Below, piece by piece: positions 1 through 7,395 of a stretch of 15,486 nucleotides of DNA. The translations under genes were made by a program, and so were the position numbers. The stretch is from an uncultured Salinimicrobium sp. (GTDB lineage Bacteria > Bacteroidota > Bacteroidia > Flavobacteriales > Flavobacteriaceae). Location of the stretch: positions 1-15,486 of the forward strand of contig CAMPJY010000053.1 in NCBI GenBank assembly GCA_946887025.1, given 5' to 3'. Every line of letters begins with the position of its first letter. Position 1 is the stretch's first letter. The notes beneath the pieces are model-generated. The model had not been told where the DNA came from, ran no database searches, and worked only from the letters and a program-made list of their open reading frames with translations.

Positions 1-49
1 CAACGGACTGATCACCTTCTTAGGACTGGCATTATTGATCCGGAAGTAA
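1..49 (+). CDS. 3' end of a membrane protein (partial)
   Basis: Only the last 15 codons and a TAA stop (47-49) lie in the window, read in the frame starting at base 2. They encode NGLITFLGLALLIRK, a hydrophobic helix followed by a short basic tail, which looks like the final transmembrane segment of an inner-membrane protein with a cytoplasmic C-terminus. The family cannot be identified from this fragment. It converges on the CoA-binding gene at 152-517, with the TGCG-rich repeat between the two. Confidence 0.55.
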   Translation, partial: NGLITFLGLALLIRK

Positions 50-76
50 GGAAGAACGAAATAGTGGGCAGAATTA

Positions 77-118
77 AATCAGCGGAATCTGCGGAAAAAT
101 CTGCGAAATCTGCGGTAA
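77..118. repeat. Short TGCG-rich tandem-like intergenic repeat
   Basis: Four near-copies of an 8-9 bp unit, AATC(T/A)GCGg, occur in a row with A-rich spacers: aatcagcgg at 77, aatctgcgg at 86, aatctgcg at 98 and aatctgcgg at 107. The repeat lies between two convergent genes. From memory, A-rich TCTGCG-type repeats are common between genes in many Bacteroidota genomes, so this is probably one copy of a dispersed family. Its function is unknown. Confidence 0.5.
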
Positions 119-151
119 ACCAATCCAAAATTCAATTTTTCAAAAAAGCTC

Positions 152-517
152 CTAATATTGATGCGTCGAAAGTAATACCAGGGTACAGGCCACCTCAACT
201 TCGATATTATTCTCACGTAGCAGGCGGTAGAATTCCGGATTCTCGGTCCCCGGATTGAAAATCACCCGCTCGGGATGCAGGGAAATTATATATTCATAGT
301 ACTCCACCTGCCGAGGGGGGCCCAGGTAAAGGGTAACCGTATGTACATCGGGGAAAGCATACTTTTCTGTCTTTATCTCCACCCCCGCCACCGATCCTTT
401 CCTAAGCCCGATGGCAACAGTGGGTACTTTATGAGCTGCGAGCCGGTTTATGGCTATATTGGCATACCTGCTTGGGTTTTCCGTGGCTCCCAGTACTAAT
501 GTTTTCTTTTGTTCCAT
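152..517 (-). CDS. CoA-binding domain protein (YccU-like)
   Basis: This 121-residue protein appears to be a single-domain Rossmann-fold protein of the CoA_binding_2 / YccU family. The N-terminal strand and glycine turn read LVLGATENPSRYAN (residues 7-20), followed by a second strand with VAIGLRKG (35-42). Further on is the conserved PERVIFNPGTENPEF segment (82-96), and a final strand follows. The length is normal for the family. The likely role is binding CoA or an acyl-CoA in the cytoplasm; no catalytic residues are known for this family and the physiological role is unsettled. The ATG at 517 is the only sensible start. The upstream region is AT-rich and has no Shine-Dalgarno sequence. The gene stands alone and is divergent from the TonB receptor. 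Confidence 0.85.
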   Translation of the reverse strand: MEQKKTLVLGATENPSRYANIAINRLAAHKVPTVAIGLRKGSVAGVEIKTEKYAFPDVHTVTLYLGPPRQVEYYEYIISLHPERVIFNPGTENPEFYRLLRENNIEVEVACTLVLLSTHQY

Positions 518-580
518 AGTTTAATTTCGAAGTGTAACAAAGATCGGGAATTCGAGTCATTAAGGTAAGAAATATTTCCC

Positions 581-623
581 GCATTCCCGGGTTTATTGAT
601 GGTTAGTGTTTGCCCGGGGATGC
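581..623 (+). other. Stem-loop immediately upstream of a terminator (possible structured RNA)
   Basis: Bases 581-591 (gcattcccggg) pair with 613-623 (cccggggatgc) over 11 bp with one G-U wobble, enclosing a 21-nt loop. The hairpin directly abuts the terminator stem that starts at 624. No protein gene on the plus strand lies between the divergent CoA-binding gene and this structure. The pair of hairpins could therefore be the 3' part of a small RNA or an attenuated leader. The pairing is seen directly; the RNA role is inference. Confidence 0.4.
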
Positions 624-660
624 AAAAACCCATATCGGCCGGTATGGGTTTTTAATTTTT
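624..660 (+). terminator. Rho-independent terminator with no obvious upstream gene
   Basis: The arm aaaaacccata (624-634) pairs perfectly with tatgggttttt (643-653) around an 8-nt loop, and a long T-rich tract follows on the plus strand. The stem and U-tract are strong. The nearest plus-strand gene upstream ends at base 49, and the gene in between runs the other way. The terminator may end an unannotated RNA, act as an attenuator ahead of the TonB receptor, or stop antisense read-through. Confidence 0.75.
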
Positions 661-793
661 TTTGTTTTTGTTGTAACATATCCCCCGTACTGTAGTCTTT
701 TATATAGGGAGCACATTTTTAGGGGCTCTTTGCTTTCGTTATTATGTATAACAAGGTATTTTACATAACACTAATCATCAAATCAATCAAAAA

Positions 794-3160
794 ATGAAAC
801 AGTTAATCTTAATCTTTCTACTTGTATCAGGGCCACTTTTCAGTTCCCCTGACCCTAATCTCAGCCTGCTGGGAACCGTAACGGGAACCATCCTGGATCA
901 GGAATTTATGGAACCCATTCCCTATGCCACGATTTCTGTCACCAATCCTACCGGAGAAGTAGTGACAGGAACAGTAAGTTCTGCAGAAGGGACTTTCAGC
1001 CTCGAAAAATTACCCGAAGGGAAATACACATTCAAAATTCAGTTCATGGGCTATGTCCCCTACTCCCAGGAAATGGAAATTTCCACTTCACGGCAAATTA
1101 TAGATTTGGGTACCATTTACCTGAAACCAGCGGTTGCCGAACTGGATGATGTTACCATAGTCGCAGAAATCTCCACCATTGAACAGCGCATAGACCGGAA
1201 AGTGGTGAACGTGGGAAAAGACCTTACCACTGCAGGAGCCTCGGCAGCTGATATCATGAACAACATCCCCTCGGTAAGCGTGGACCAGGACGGGAACATC
1301 GCCCTCAGGGGAAATCCAAACGTCAGGATCCTGATCGACGGGAAACCCAGCAATATGGACGCCGCTACGGTTTTAAAAACCATTCCTTCCACTTCCATTA
1401 AACAAATTGAACTGATCACCAATCCCTCAGCCAAATACAATCCTGAAGGAATGAGCGGGATCATCAACATCATCCTACACAAGAATTCGAATTTGGGATT
1501 CAATGGCGACCTCAGCGGAGGGCTGACCTTCGGGAAAAGGACCAGTTCCAATGGCTCCCTAAACCTGAATTATCGAAAGGGGAAATTCAACATCTACTCC
1601 AATCTGGGGGCTGTGGAAAGAAAAAATCTTCTGGATGCCTATATCCTCAACCTAGAAAACAATTCCGGGGAGTTCCTTGATTTTGCCATGGAAAACCAGG
1701 CATACATGGGAAAGGTCGGAGTCGACTTCTTCATGGATGATAAAAACGTTTTTTCGCTTTACACAAACCAGGTGCTTTCTTATGAAGAAATGGATGGCAC
1801 CTCGTCTATCAGGTTTCCTGAGGATCCTTCACAGAATATCCAGCAGCTGACGCACGTGGACGACGAGAACAGGTCGCAGACCTATAACTTCGATTACCAG
1901 CATTTTTTCAACGAAGATGGACACGAAATAGAACTTGAGGTGGATTATAACGTCTACTCGAATGAAGATGACGCCTTTTTCTCCTTTAACGGCCCTGTCG
2001 ATCCTACAGGAGGTTCCTATAGAGATGATGTGACCAAGGATTATGAGAATACTACCATTAACCTGGATTATGTGAATCCGTTTTCCGAAACCGCGAAACT
2101 TGAACTGGGAGCAGAATCAAGGATAAGAAGGACCGGAAACACTTATACCTCCAGCAGGGATGGTGTTGACGATATCCTGTTTGACTACGACAATAATATC
2201 CATTCCCTTTACGCCACCTTTGGACAGAATTTCAAACAATGGGCATACCAAATGGGAGCACGGCTGGAAAGTTTTGATGTACAGGCCGAGCAAGGAGGTG
2301 AAGAAATCTATAATGATGACTATATCACGCTTTATCCTTCTGCCTTTGTTTCCTACACTCCCGGAGAAAAGAATTCCTTCCAGCTGAGCTTTAGTCGAAG
2401 AGTGGACCGGCCTTCAAACAATCAGGTAAATCCTGTAAGGCAGATATCAACTCCGAGATTGACTGTTACAGGAAATCCGGAACTGAAGCCCCAGTTCACC
2501 AATTCTGTGGAAGCCAATTACACCAGAAACATGGGTAAAAATTCAATCACAGCAGGCGTGTTCTACAGGATGATCAATGATGAGATCAATCAGATCATCC
2601 TGGAGGATCCTGTAAATCCAACCCACCTTTTCCTCACTTATCAGAACACCGACGACAATTCGGCTTATGGAGCAGAGGTTTCGGGGAATTTTAAACCTGT
2701 CAGCTTCTGGGACCTCAATGTTAACATGAACCTCTACAGCCAGATTGCCAGAGGGATCATCGGCTCCGAAGATGTGGAGGTGGAGACCAATTCCTTCAGT
2801 ATCCAGTCCAACAACAATTTTAAAGTGACCAAGAACCTTAAACTACAGCTTTTCGGGATGTACAACGCTCCTGTGGAAACGCTGCAGTTCAATGTGGAGG
2901 AATCCTATTTTGTCAATCTGGGCGCCCGTTACAGCTTTCTTGAGGATAAGGCCAGCTTAAGTGTCAACCTGAGTGACGTTTTTGATACCCGGGTAAATGA
3001 ACTGACTGCGGACCGTCCTTTTTTACAGAAAGCCAGATTTAAAAATGATTCCCGAAGATTATATGTCGGCTTCTCCTACCGTTTTGGAGGCAGTAAGCCG
3101 GAAAAGGTGGAGCGAAAAGACCGAGATGACAATACTTCCCAGGGGGGAGGGGTGTTTTAA
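794..3160 (+). CDS. TonB-dependent outer-membrane receptor (CarboxypepD_reg / plug / OMP_b-brl_3 type)
   Basis: This 788-residue outer-membrane protein probably imports an unknown ligand across the outer membrane using TonB-ExbBD energy. Residues 1-18 form a signal peptide (MKQLILIFLLVSGPLFSS). Residues 27-112 are a CarboxypepD_reg-like beta-sandwich with the family's GTVTGTILDQ opening and FMGYVPYSQ strand. A TonB-box-like DDVTIVA is at 118-124. The plug follows at about 130-230, with ADIMNNIPSVSVDQDGN, IALRGNPNVRILIDGKP and the PSAKYNPEGMSGIINI motif. The rest is a beta-barrel rich in aromatic-alternating strands, ending at YVGFSYRFGG. A charged tail of about 27 residues ends in GGGVF. This architecture matches the outer membrane beta-barrel family often seen without SusD, and no susD or enzyme genes are adjacent, so glycan use cannot be inferred. 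The ATG at 794 follows an A-rich leader with no Shine-Dalgarno sequence. Substrate unknown. Confidence 0.9.
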   Translation: MKQLILIFLLVSGPLFSSPDPNLSLLGTVTGTILDQEFMEPIPYATISVTNPTGEVVTGTVSSAEGTFSLEKLPEGKYTFKIQFMGYVPYSQEMEISTSRQIIDLGTIYLKPAVAELDDVTIVAEISTIEQRIDRKVVNVGKDLTTAGASAADIMNNIPSVSVDQDGNIALRGNPNVRILIDGKPSNMDAATVLKTIPSTSIKQIELITNPSAKYNPEGMSGIINIILHKNSNLGFNGDLSGGLTFGKRTSSNGSLNLNYRKGKFNIYSNLGAVERKNLLDAYILNLENNSGEFLDFAMENQAYMGKVGVDFFMDDKNVFSLYTNQVLSYEEMDGTSSIRFPEDPSQNIQQLTHVDDENRSQTYNFDYQHFFNEDGHEIELEVDYNVYSNEDDAFFSFNGPVDPTGGSYRDDVTKDYENTTINLDYVNPFSETAKLELGAESRIRRTGNTYTSSRDGVDDILFDYDNNIHSLYATFGQNFKQWAYQMGARLESFDVQAEQGGEEIYNDDYITLYPSAFVSYTPGEKNSFQLSFSRRVDRPSNNQVNPVRQISTPRLTVTGNPELKPQFTNSVEANYTRNMGKNSITAGVFYRMINDEINQIILEDPVNPTHLFLTYQNTDDNSAYGAEVSGNFKPVSFWDLNVNMNLYSQIARGIIGSEDVEVETNSFSIQSNNNFKVTKNLKLQLFGMYNAPVETLQFNVEESYFVNLGARYSFLEDKASLSVNLSDVFDTRVNELTADRPFLQKARFKNDSRRLYVGFSYRFGGSKPEKVERKDRDDNTSQGGGVF

Positions 3161-3213
3161 GAAGCACCAGACGACAAGAACGAATAGTAAATTATTTGTT
3201 TTTAATTAGCCAG

Positions 3214-3247
3214 AAAACCGCAACGAAAGCCGTTGCGGTTTTTATTT
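3214..3247. terminator. Bidirectional terminator between TonB receptor and fabH
   Basis: The arm aaaaccgcaacg (3214-3225) pairs perfectly with cgttgcggtttt (3231-3242) around a 5-nt loop. It is flanked by an A-rich stretch on the left and a T tract on the right. It lies between two convergent genes, so it can end both transcripts. Confidence 0.85.
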
Positions 3248-3252
3248 TGTCT

Positions 3253-3284
3253 AAACTTACAGGTCTTGAAGACTTGTCAGGTTT
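3253..3284. repeat. Imperfect palindromic intergenic repeat (ACAGGTCTTGAAGACTTGT core)
   Basis: The element is an imperfect inverted repeat of about 15-16 bp per arm, centred near 3266-3269. Its left arm runs aaacttacaggtctt and its right arm aagacttgtcaggttt. Its right edge overlaps the stop codon of fabH (3283-3285) by two bases. I recall very similar ACAGGTyTTGAAgACCTGTCAGGTTT palindromes scattered between genes of flavobacteria, so it is likely a dispersed palindromic repeat. Copy number cannot be judged here. Confidence 0.5.
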
Positions 3285-4293
3285 ACCATTTAATAACTGC
3301 GCTCGCCCAGGTGAAGCCGCTTCCAAAAGCAGCCAATACCACGGTGTCTCCTTCTTTAATCTTACCTTCTTCCCAGGCCTCTGTTAAGGCTATGGGAATA
3401 GATGCGGCGGTAGTGTTTCCGTATTTCTGGATGTTGTTGAATACCTGATCATCATTCAGCTTAAATTTCTGTTGAATGAACTGGGAGATCCTCAGGTTGG
3501 CCTGATGGGGGATAAGCATATCAATATCCTTCTCCTCAAGCCCATTGGCTTCGAGACCCTCTTTGATAACTTCAGAAAAGCGTACTACGGCGTGTTTAAA
3601 AACAAACTGTCCATTCATATAGGGAAAATAAGGAATATCATCCCCCTGAGGCTTCTCTTCCAGAATCTCGGGTACCCAATGCATGGTGCTGGGCCCTTTC
3701 AGAGCAAGTTCCAGAGCGTGCTTTCCTTCTGAATGAAGGTGAGTGGATAGTATTCCCTGTCCGTTGTGATCGCTTCTGGTCAGGACTGCAGCTCCTGCCC
3801 CATCCCCGAAGATTACTGAAACACTTCTACCACGGGTGGACATGTCCAAGCCGCCACTATGATTCTCGCTACCGATCACCAGGACGTTCTTATACATCCC
3901 CGTTTTAATATACTGGTCGGCCACCGACAGGGCATAAATAAACCCACTACACTGGTTCCGCACATCCAGTGCCGGGCAGGTGTGGATATCAAGCATCTCC
4001 TGAATCTGTACTCCCGCTCCCGGAAAATAATAATCCGGACTCAGGGTTGCAAAAACAATAAGGTCAATGTCGTCCTTGGAGATCTCTGCCCTTTCTATAG
4101 CTATTCGTGCGGCTTTGGCACCCATAACAGCTGTAGAGTTACCATCGCCTTTTCTGATATGCCTTCTTTCCCTGATCCCTGTCCTTTCCTGAATCCAGGC
4201 ATCATTGGTATCCATAAGTTTGGAGAGATCCTCGTTGGTAACCACATTTTCAGGCACATAACTTCCCAGGCCTGCTATTTTTGTCTGATACAT
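3283..4293 (-). CDS. fabH: 3-oxoacyl-ACP synthase III (beta-ketoacyl-ACP synthase III)
   Basis: This 336-residue thiolase-fold enzyme condenses an acyl-CoA starter with malonyl-ACP to begin fatty-acid (or related polyketide/branched-chain) synthesis in the cytoplasm. The full catalytic triad is present: Cys115 in RNQCSGF, His263 in PHQAN and Asn293 in YGNTTAASIP. The N-terminus IAGLGSYVPENVVTNEDL, the RTGIRERR motif (38-44) and the GDGAGAAVL loop (163-171) are typical. It is about 20 residues longer than the E. coli enzyme, much of the extra length lying between the active-site Cys and His. Flavobacteria usually carry several FabH paralogues. This copy is not next to plsX or rpmF, so it may not be the housekeeping starter enzyme. 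A function in an alternative starter pathway is possible but not shown. The ATG at 4293 fits the family N-terminus. Confidence 0.9.
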   Translation of the reverse strand: MYQTKIAGLGSYVPENVVTNEDLSKLMDTNDAWIQERTGIRERRHIRKGDGNSTAVMGAKAARIAIERAEISKDDIDLIVFATLSPDYYFPGAGVQIQEMLDIHTCPALDVRNQCSGFIYALSVADQYIKTGMYKNVLVIGSENHSGGLDMSTRGRSVSVIFGDGAGAAVLTRSDHNGQGILSTHLHSEGKHALELALKGPSTMHWVPEILEEKPQGDDIPYFPYMNGQFVFKHAVVRFSEVIKEGLEANGLEEKDIDMLIPHQANLRISQFIQQKFKLNDDQVFNNIQKYGNTTAASIPIALTEAWEEGKIKEGDTVVLAAFGSGFTWASAVIKW

Positions 4294-4447
4294 TTTTTAG
4301 TAATTAAGCTTGATTCTGTAATAAATTTAGGCAATTAATAATATACCGGCAGCAATTTAAACAAGAAATCAATTATTACCTGCCATTTATATACCCAATG
4401 GCACTTAATGCTTGACAGAAGATCCATGGTCCTTATTTTATATGGAT

Positions 4448-4490
4448 AAAAAAACAGCCTTTGAAAAGATCAAAGGTTGCCTGTTTTAAC
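4448..4490 (-). terminator. Terminator of the EF-hand gene
   Basis: Read on the minus strand, the region just after the stop codon forms AAAACAG, a 4-nt bulge, CCTTTG, a short loop, CAAAGG and CTGTTTTTTT. The seven-base T tract corresponds to the A run at 4448-4454. It lies just downstream of the EF-hand gene and points the right way for it. Confidence 0.75.
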
Positions 4491-4501
4491 CTAAATTGAC
4501 A

Positions 4502-5029
4502 TTACTGTTCTATATATCTTGAACGGTATTTATCAAATTCTGAATTGTCCAAAGTACCGTCCCCATTCTCATCCCAGTTATTGAACACGGATTCATTAAA
4601 TTCATCTGCATCAATGCTGCTGTCCCTGTTGGAATCGTAACTGCTATAGAAATCCGATTCAGAAAAGCCATTATAATACTCCTCGCCGGAGATCATTCGA
4701 TCGCCATTTTCGTCGAACTGATCCATGTCTCTGGTACCAAGATAGTCGCCATACACATTGTCAAAGCCTTCATTCCATTCCAATTCTCCCAGGTTGCCAT
4801 CCATATCGGCATCAAGCCGGTTGAAGGTGGTGTCATAGAATTCCCTGTCATCCAGAGTACCATCCATATTGGAATCCCAGGAAGGGAAATTACTCGAATA
4901 TATTCCCGAGAATTCATCCCTGTCAATCAAGTCGTCCTGATTGCTGTCAAAATCGCCAAATACCTGAGAAAATCCTGCGGTACCTACCAACATTGTCACA
5001 ATAATAAAAGTCGCTTTTAAAGTTTTCAT
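4502..5029 (-). CDS. Exported six-EF-hand calcium-binding protein
   Basis: I place the start at the ATG at 5029, giving 175 residues, because it begins directly at a signal peptide (MKTLKATFIIVTMLVGTAGFSQ). An in-frame ATG at 5065 would add 12 residues that disrupt this. The mature protein is very acidic and has six 12-residue EF-hand loops with the D-x-N/D-x-D...E pattern: residues 28-39, 52-63, 73-84, 106-117, 132-143 and 153-164. Positions 1, 3, 5 and 12 are intact in all six, although loops 1, 4 and 5 lack the usual glycine at position 6. Loops 1-3 and 4-6 look like two copies of one three-loop module. The protein has no lipobox cysteine and no other domain. It likely binds Ca2+ in the periplasm or outside the cell; partner and role are unknown. 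The gene is monocistronic, with its own promoter and terminator. Confidence 0.85.
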   Translation of the reverse strand: MKTLKATFIIVTMLVGTAGFSQVFGDFDSNQDDLIDRDEFSGIYSSNFPSWDSNMDGTLDDREFYDTTFNRLDADMDGNLGELEWNEGFDNVYGDYLGTRDMDQFDENGDRMISGEEYYNGFSESDFYSSYDSNRDSSIDADEFNESVFNNWDENGDGTLDNSEFDKYRSRYIEQ

Positions 5030-5104
5030 GATTAAAAATTTTAATTCCACATTTTGCTTCTTCATTATCTAAAAAGAAGCTCCTCCCATTCCAGGTTTCA
5101 GTAT

Positions 5105-5136
5105 CAAAATTACCTATATAAATACCTGTTCTTCAA
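5105..5136 (-). promoter_or_regulatory. Bacteroidota-type promoter for the EF-hand gene
   Basis: On the minus strand, TTG (5136-5134), a 21-nt spacer and TAATTTTG (5112-5105) match the flavobacterial -33 TTG / -7 TAnnTTTG promoter. The predicted start lies about 70 nt upstream of the ATG at 5029. The A/T-rich leader just before that ATG has no Shine-Dalgarno sequence, as is usual in this group. Confidence 0.5.
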
Positions 5137-5375
5137 TATTTTATATTTATTTAACAGCCGTCTTCTGAAAAAATTGGATTGGGAATTCCGGAGACTGAAG
5201 GCGGGAGGCGGGAAGTCCGAAGATCTTCAATTTGCAGTCTGGGGGCAGTTTCCGGAGTGAAGAGACAGGACCTGCTACAGGAGTGCTCCCTCCTCCCTAT
5301 CTACTTTATGGTTTTTAAAACCCCTATAATAGCAGAGTGAACTACAGCTTCTGCCCGCACAATGTTTAATGCCAC

Positions 5376-5406
5376 TTTGTCAGCGGCCCTTTCTTGGTAT
5401 TTTTTT
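5376..5406 (+). promoter_or_regulatory. Candidate promoter of htpG
   Basis: TTTG at 5376-5379, a 19-nt spacer and TATTTTTT at 5399-5406 match the -33/-7 pattern of Bacteroidota except for the last base of the -7 box. The predicted start would leave a leader of about 40 nt before the ATG at 5452. This is a pattern match only. Confidence 0.4.
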
Positions 5407-5451
5407 TGACTTAAACAGGCAACACGTTAAACTATAATTAAATTAGAATAT

Positions 5452-7335
5452 ATGGCAACCGGAAACATTAATGTATCTGTAGAAAACATTTTTCCTTTAA
5501 TAAAGAAATTTCTCTACAGCGACCACGAAATCTTTTTGCGCGAATTAATTTCAAATGCGACCGACGCGACCTTGAAATTAAAGCACCTTACCAGTATTGG
5601 AGAAACCAAGGTAGAATATGGGAACCCAGTTATCGAGGTTAAGATTGACGAAGAAAACAAGAAGCTCCATATCATCGATCAGGGGATCGGGATGACCAAA
5701 GAGGAGGTAGAAAAGTATATCAACCAGGTGGCTTTCTCAGGAGCCGAGGAATTTCTGGAAAAGTATAAAGATTCGGCTAAAGACAGCGGGATCATAGGGC
5801 ACTTCGGCCTGGGATTCTATTCCGCCTTTATGGTGGCCAATAAAGTGGAGATCATCACCAAATCCTATAAGGATGAGCCTGCGGCGCATTGGGTATGTGA
5901 AGGTTCCACAGAATTCACTCTTGAAGAAGCTGACAAGACAGACAGGGGAACAGAGGTAATTCTTCACATTAATGAAAATGACAAGGAATTCCTTGAAGAA
6001 TCCAGAATCCGTGAACTTCTGGTAAAGTATAACAAGTTTATGCCTATCCCGATTAAATTCGGAACCAAGACAGAAACCCTTCCCCTTCCTGATAACGCTC
6101 CGGAGGATGCCAAGCCTGAGACCAGGACTGTTGATAACATCATCAACAATCCGAATCCCGCCTGGACAAAACAACCTACCGAGCTGGAGGAAAAGGATTA
6201 TAATGATTTTTATCGCGAACTCTACCCTATGCAGTTCGAGGAACCATTATTCCATATTCACCTGAACGTTGATTATCCATTCAACCTCACAGGAATCCTG
6301 TACTTCCCAAAACTTGGGCAGGATATGAATATCCAGAAAGACAAGATCCAGCTGTACCAGAACCAGGTTTTTGTAACTGATAATGTGGAAGGGATAGTTC
6401 CTGAATTCCTTACCATGCTTCGCGGAGTCATTGACTCTCCCGATATCCCGCTGAACGTTTCCCGTTCCTATCTGCAGGCGGATGGGGCAGTCAAAAAGAT
6501 CTCCACCTATATCACCAGAAAGGTGGCTGATAAGCTGAAATCCCTCTTCACCAACAATCGTGAGGATTTCGAGAAAAAATGGAACGATATCAAGATCGTG
6601 ATCGAATACGGGATGCTTTCAGAAGATAAATTCTTCGAGAAAGCTGAGAAATTCGCCCTCTACCCAACTGTAGATGACAAATATTACACTTTTGAGGAAC
6701 TGGAGGCAAAGATAAAGGAGAACCAGACTGACAAGGATGGTAACCTGGTAATTCTTTATGCATCCAACAAAGATGCGCAGCACAGTTATATTGAAGCGGC
6801 TAAGGAGAAAAACTATGAGGTGCTGCTTCTGGATTCGCCGATAATCGCCCATTTGATACAGAAGCTGGAAACATCCAAGGAAAAGATTTCTTTTGTAAGG
6901 GTGGATTCCGACCACATCAACAACCTCATCAAAAAAGAGGACACCGAGATTTCCAAGCTAAGCGAAGAGGAGAAAACTAAGCTGAAGGAGGATATTGAGA
7001 AAGTAGTGCCTTCTGAAAAATATTCTGTCCAACTAGAGGCGATGGATAGTACTGCAGCGCCGCTGATCATCACTCAGCCTGAATTCATGCGCCGTATGAA
7101 GGAAATGCAGCAGACGGGTGGAGGTATGTTCGGAATGGGAAATATGCCGGAGATGTACAATCTGGTGGTCAACACAAACCACCCATTGATCTCTGAGATC
7201 CTGAATGCCAAGACTCCAAAGAAACAGGAGCGATTGATCAAACAATCCCTGGACCTGGCGAGACTTTCACAAAACCTCCTCAAAGGAGAAGAACTTACCG
7301 CTTTCATCAAGCGTAGCTTCGAAATGGTGAAGTAA
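5452..7335 (+). CDS. htpG: Molecular chaperone HtpG (bacterial Hsp90)
   Basis: This 627-residue ATP-dependent cytosolic chaperone is close to the usual length (E. coli 624). The GHKL nucleotide-binding domain carries ELISNATDA with catalytic Glu31 and Asn35, DQGIGM with Asp76, the lid segment and the GHFGLGFYS loop at 116-124. The middle domain contains LNVSRSYLQ; Arg338 corresponds to the arginine that contacts the ATP gamma-phosphate in the family. The C-terminal dimerisation domain follows a Met/Gly-rich stretch (QTGGGMFGMGNMPEMYN) that I recall from other Bacteroidota homologues. The charged linker is short, as in bacteria generally. The gene is monocistronic, with a terminator just after the stop. 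It converges with the kinase gene; the stop codons are 54 bp apart. Confidence 0.97.
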   Translation: MATGNINVSVENIFPLIKKFLYSDHEIFLRELISNATDATLKLKHLTSIGETKVEYGNPVIEVKIDEENKKLHIIDQGIGMTKEEVEKYINQVAFSGAEEFLEKYKDSAKDSGIIGHFGLGFYSAFMVANKVEIITKSYKDEPAAHWVCEGSTEFTLEEADKTDRGTEVILHINENDKEFLEESRIRELLVKYNKFMPIPIKFGTKTETLPLPDNAPEDAKPETRTVDNIINNPNPAWTKQPTELEEKDYNDFYRELYPMQFEEPLFHIHLNVDYPFNLTGILYFPKLGQDMNIQKDKIQLYQNQVFVTDNVEGIVPEFLTMLRGVIDSPDIPLNVSRSYLQADGAVKKISTYITRKVADKLKSLFTNNREDFEKKWNDIKIVIEYGMLSEDKFFEKAEKFALYPTVDDKYYTFEELEAKIKENQTDKDGNLVILYASNKDAQHSYIEAAKEKNYEVLLLDSPIIAHLIQKLETSKEKISFVRVDSDHINNLIKKEDTEISKLSEEEKTKLKEDIEKVVPSEKYSVQLEAMDSTAAPLIITQPEFMRRMKEMQQTGGGMFGMGNMPEMYNLVVNTNHPLISEILNAKTPKKQERLIKQSLDLARLSQNLLKGEELTAFIKRSFEMVK

Positions 7336-7359
7336 GTAGTATTGAATTTTAGGAATAAG

Positions 7360-7395
7360 AAAAGCCATTCGGAATCCCGGATGGCTTTTTTATTG
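7360..7395. terminator. Bidirectional terminator shared by htpG and the kinase gene
   Basis: The arm aaaagccat (7360-7368) pairs with atggctttt (7381-7389), followed by a T run on the plus strand. It is flanked by A residues that give a U-rich tail on the minus strand. The plus-strand T tract runs into the stop codon of the kinase gene (7390-7392), so the two convergent genes share one compact terminator. Confidence 0.8.

Larger units (their letters stand above)
5030..5451. other. Gene-free intergenic region between EF-hand gene and htpG
   Basis: These 422 bp hold the EF-hand leader and promoter on the minus strand and an htpG promoter candidate on the plus strand. Between them is a purine-rich patch at about 5189-5228 with a tandem ggcggga pair (5200-5213) and the perfect palindrome GAAGATCTTC (5219-5228). 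An open frame at 5054-5260 encodes a low-complexity sequence without a recognisable domain or initiation context, and I do not consider it a gene. No CIRCE element (TTAGCACTC-N9-GAGTGCTAA) is visible upstream of htpG. The remaining sequence shows no clear structure. Confidence 0.6.

Noticed and set aside
3472..4338. Plus-strand open frames 3472-3732 and 3859-4338
   Set aside because: They are antisense to fabH, whose catalytic residues and length are complete. Their translations look like reverse-strand shadow sequence.
5054..5260. 68-residue open frame upstream of htpG
   Set aside because: It spans the EF-hand promoter and a purine-rich patch, has no domain, and has no initiation context; I treat it as chance.
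5341..5451. Possible CIRCE or other heat-shock element upstream of htpG
   Set aside because: No TTAGCACTC-N9-GAGTGCTAA-type inverted repeat is present; only a Bacteroidota promoter-like pattern is visible.
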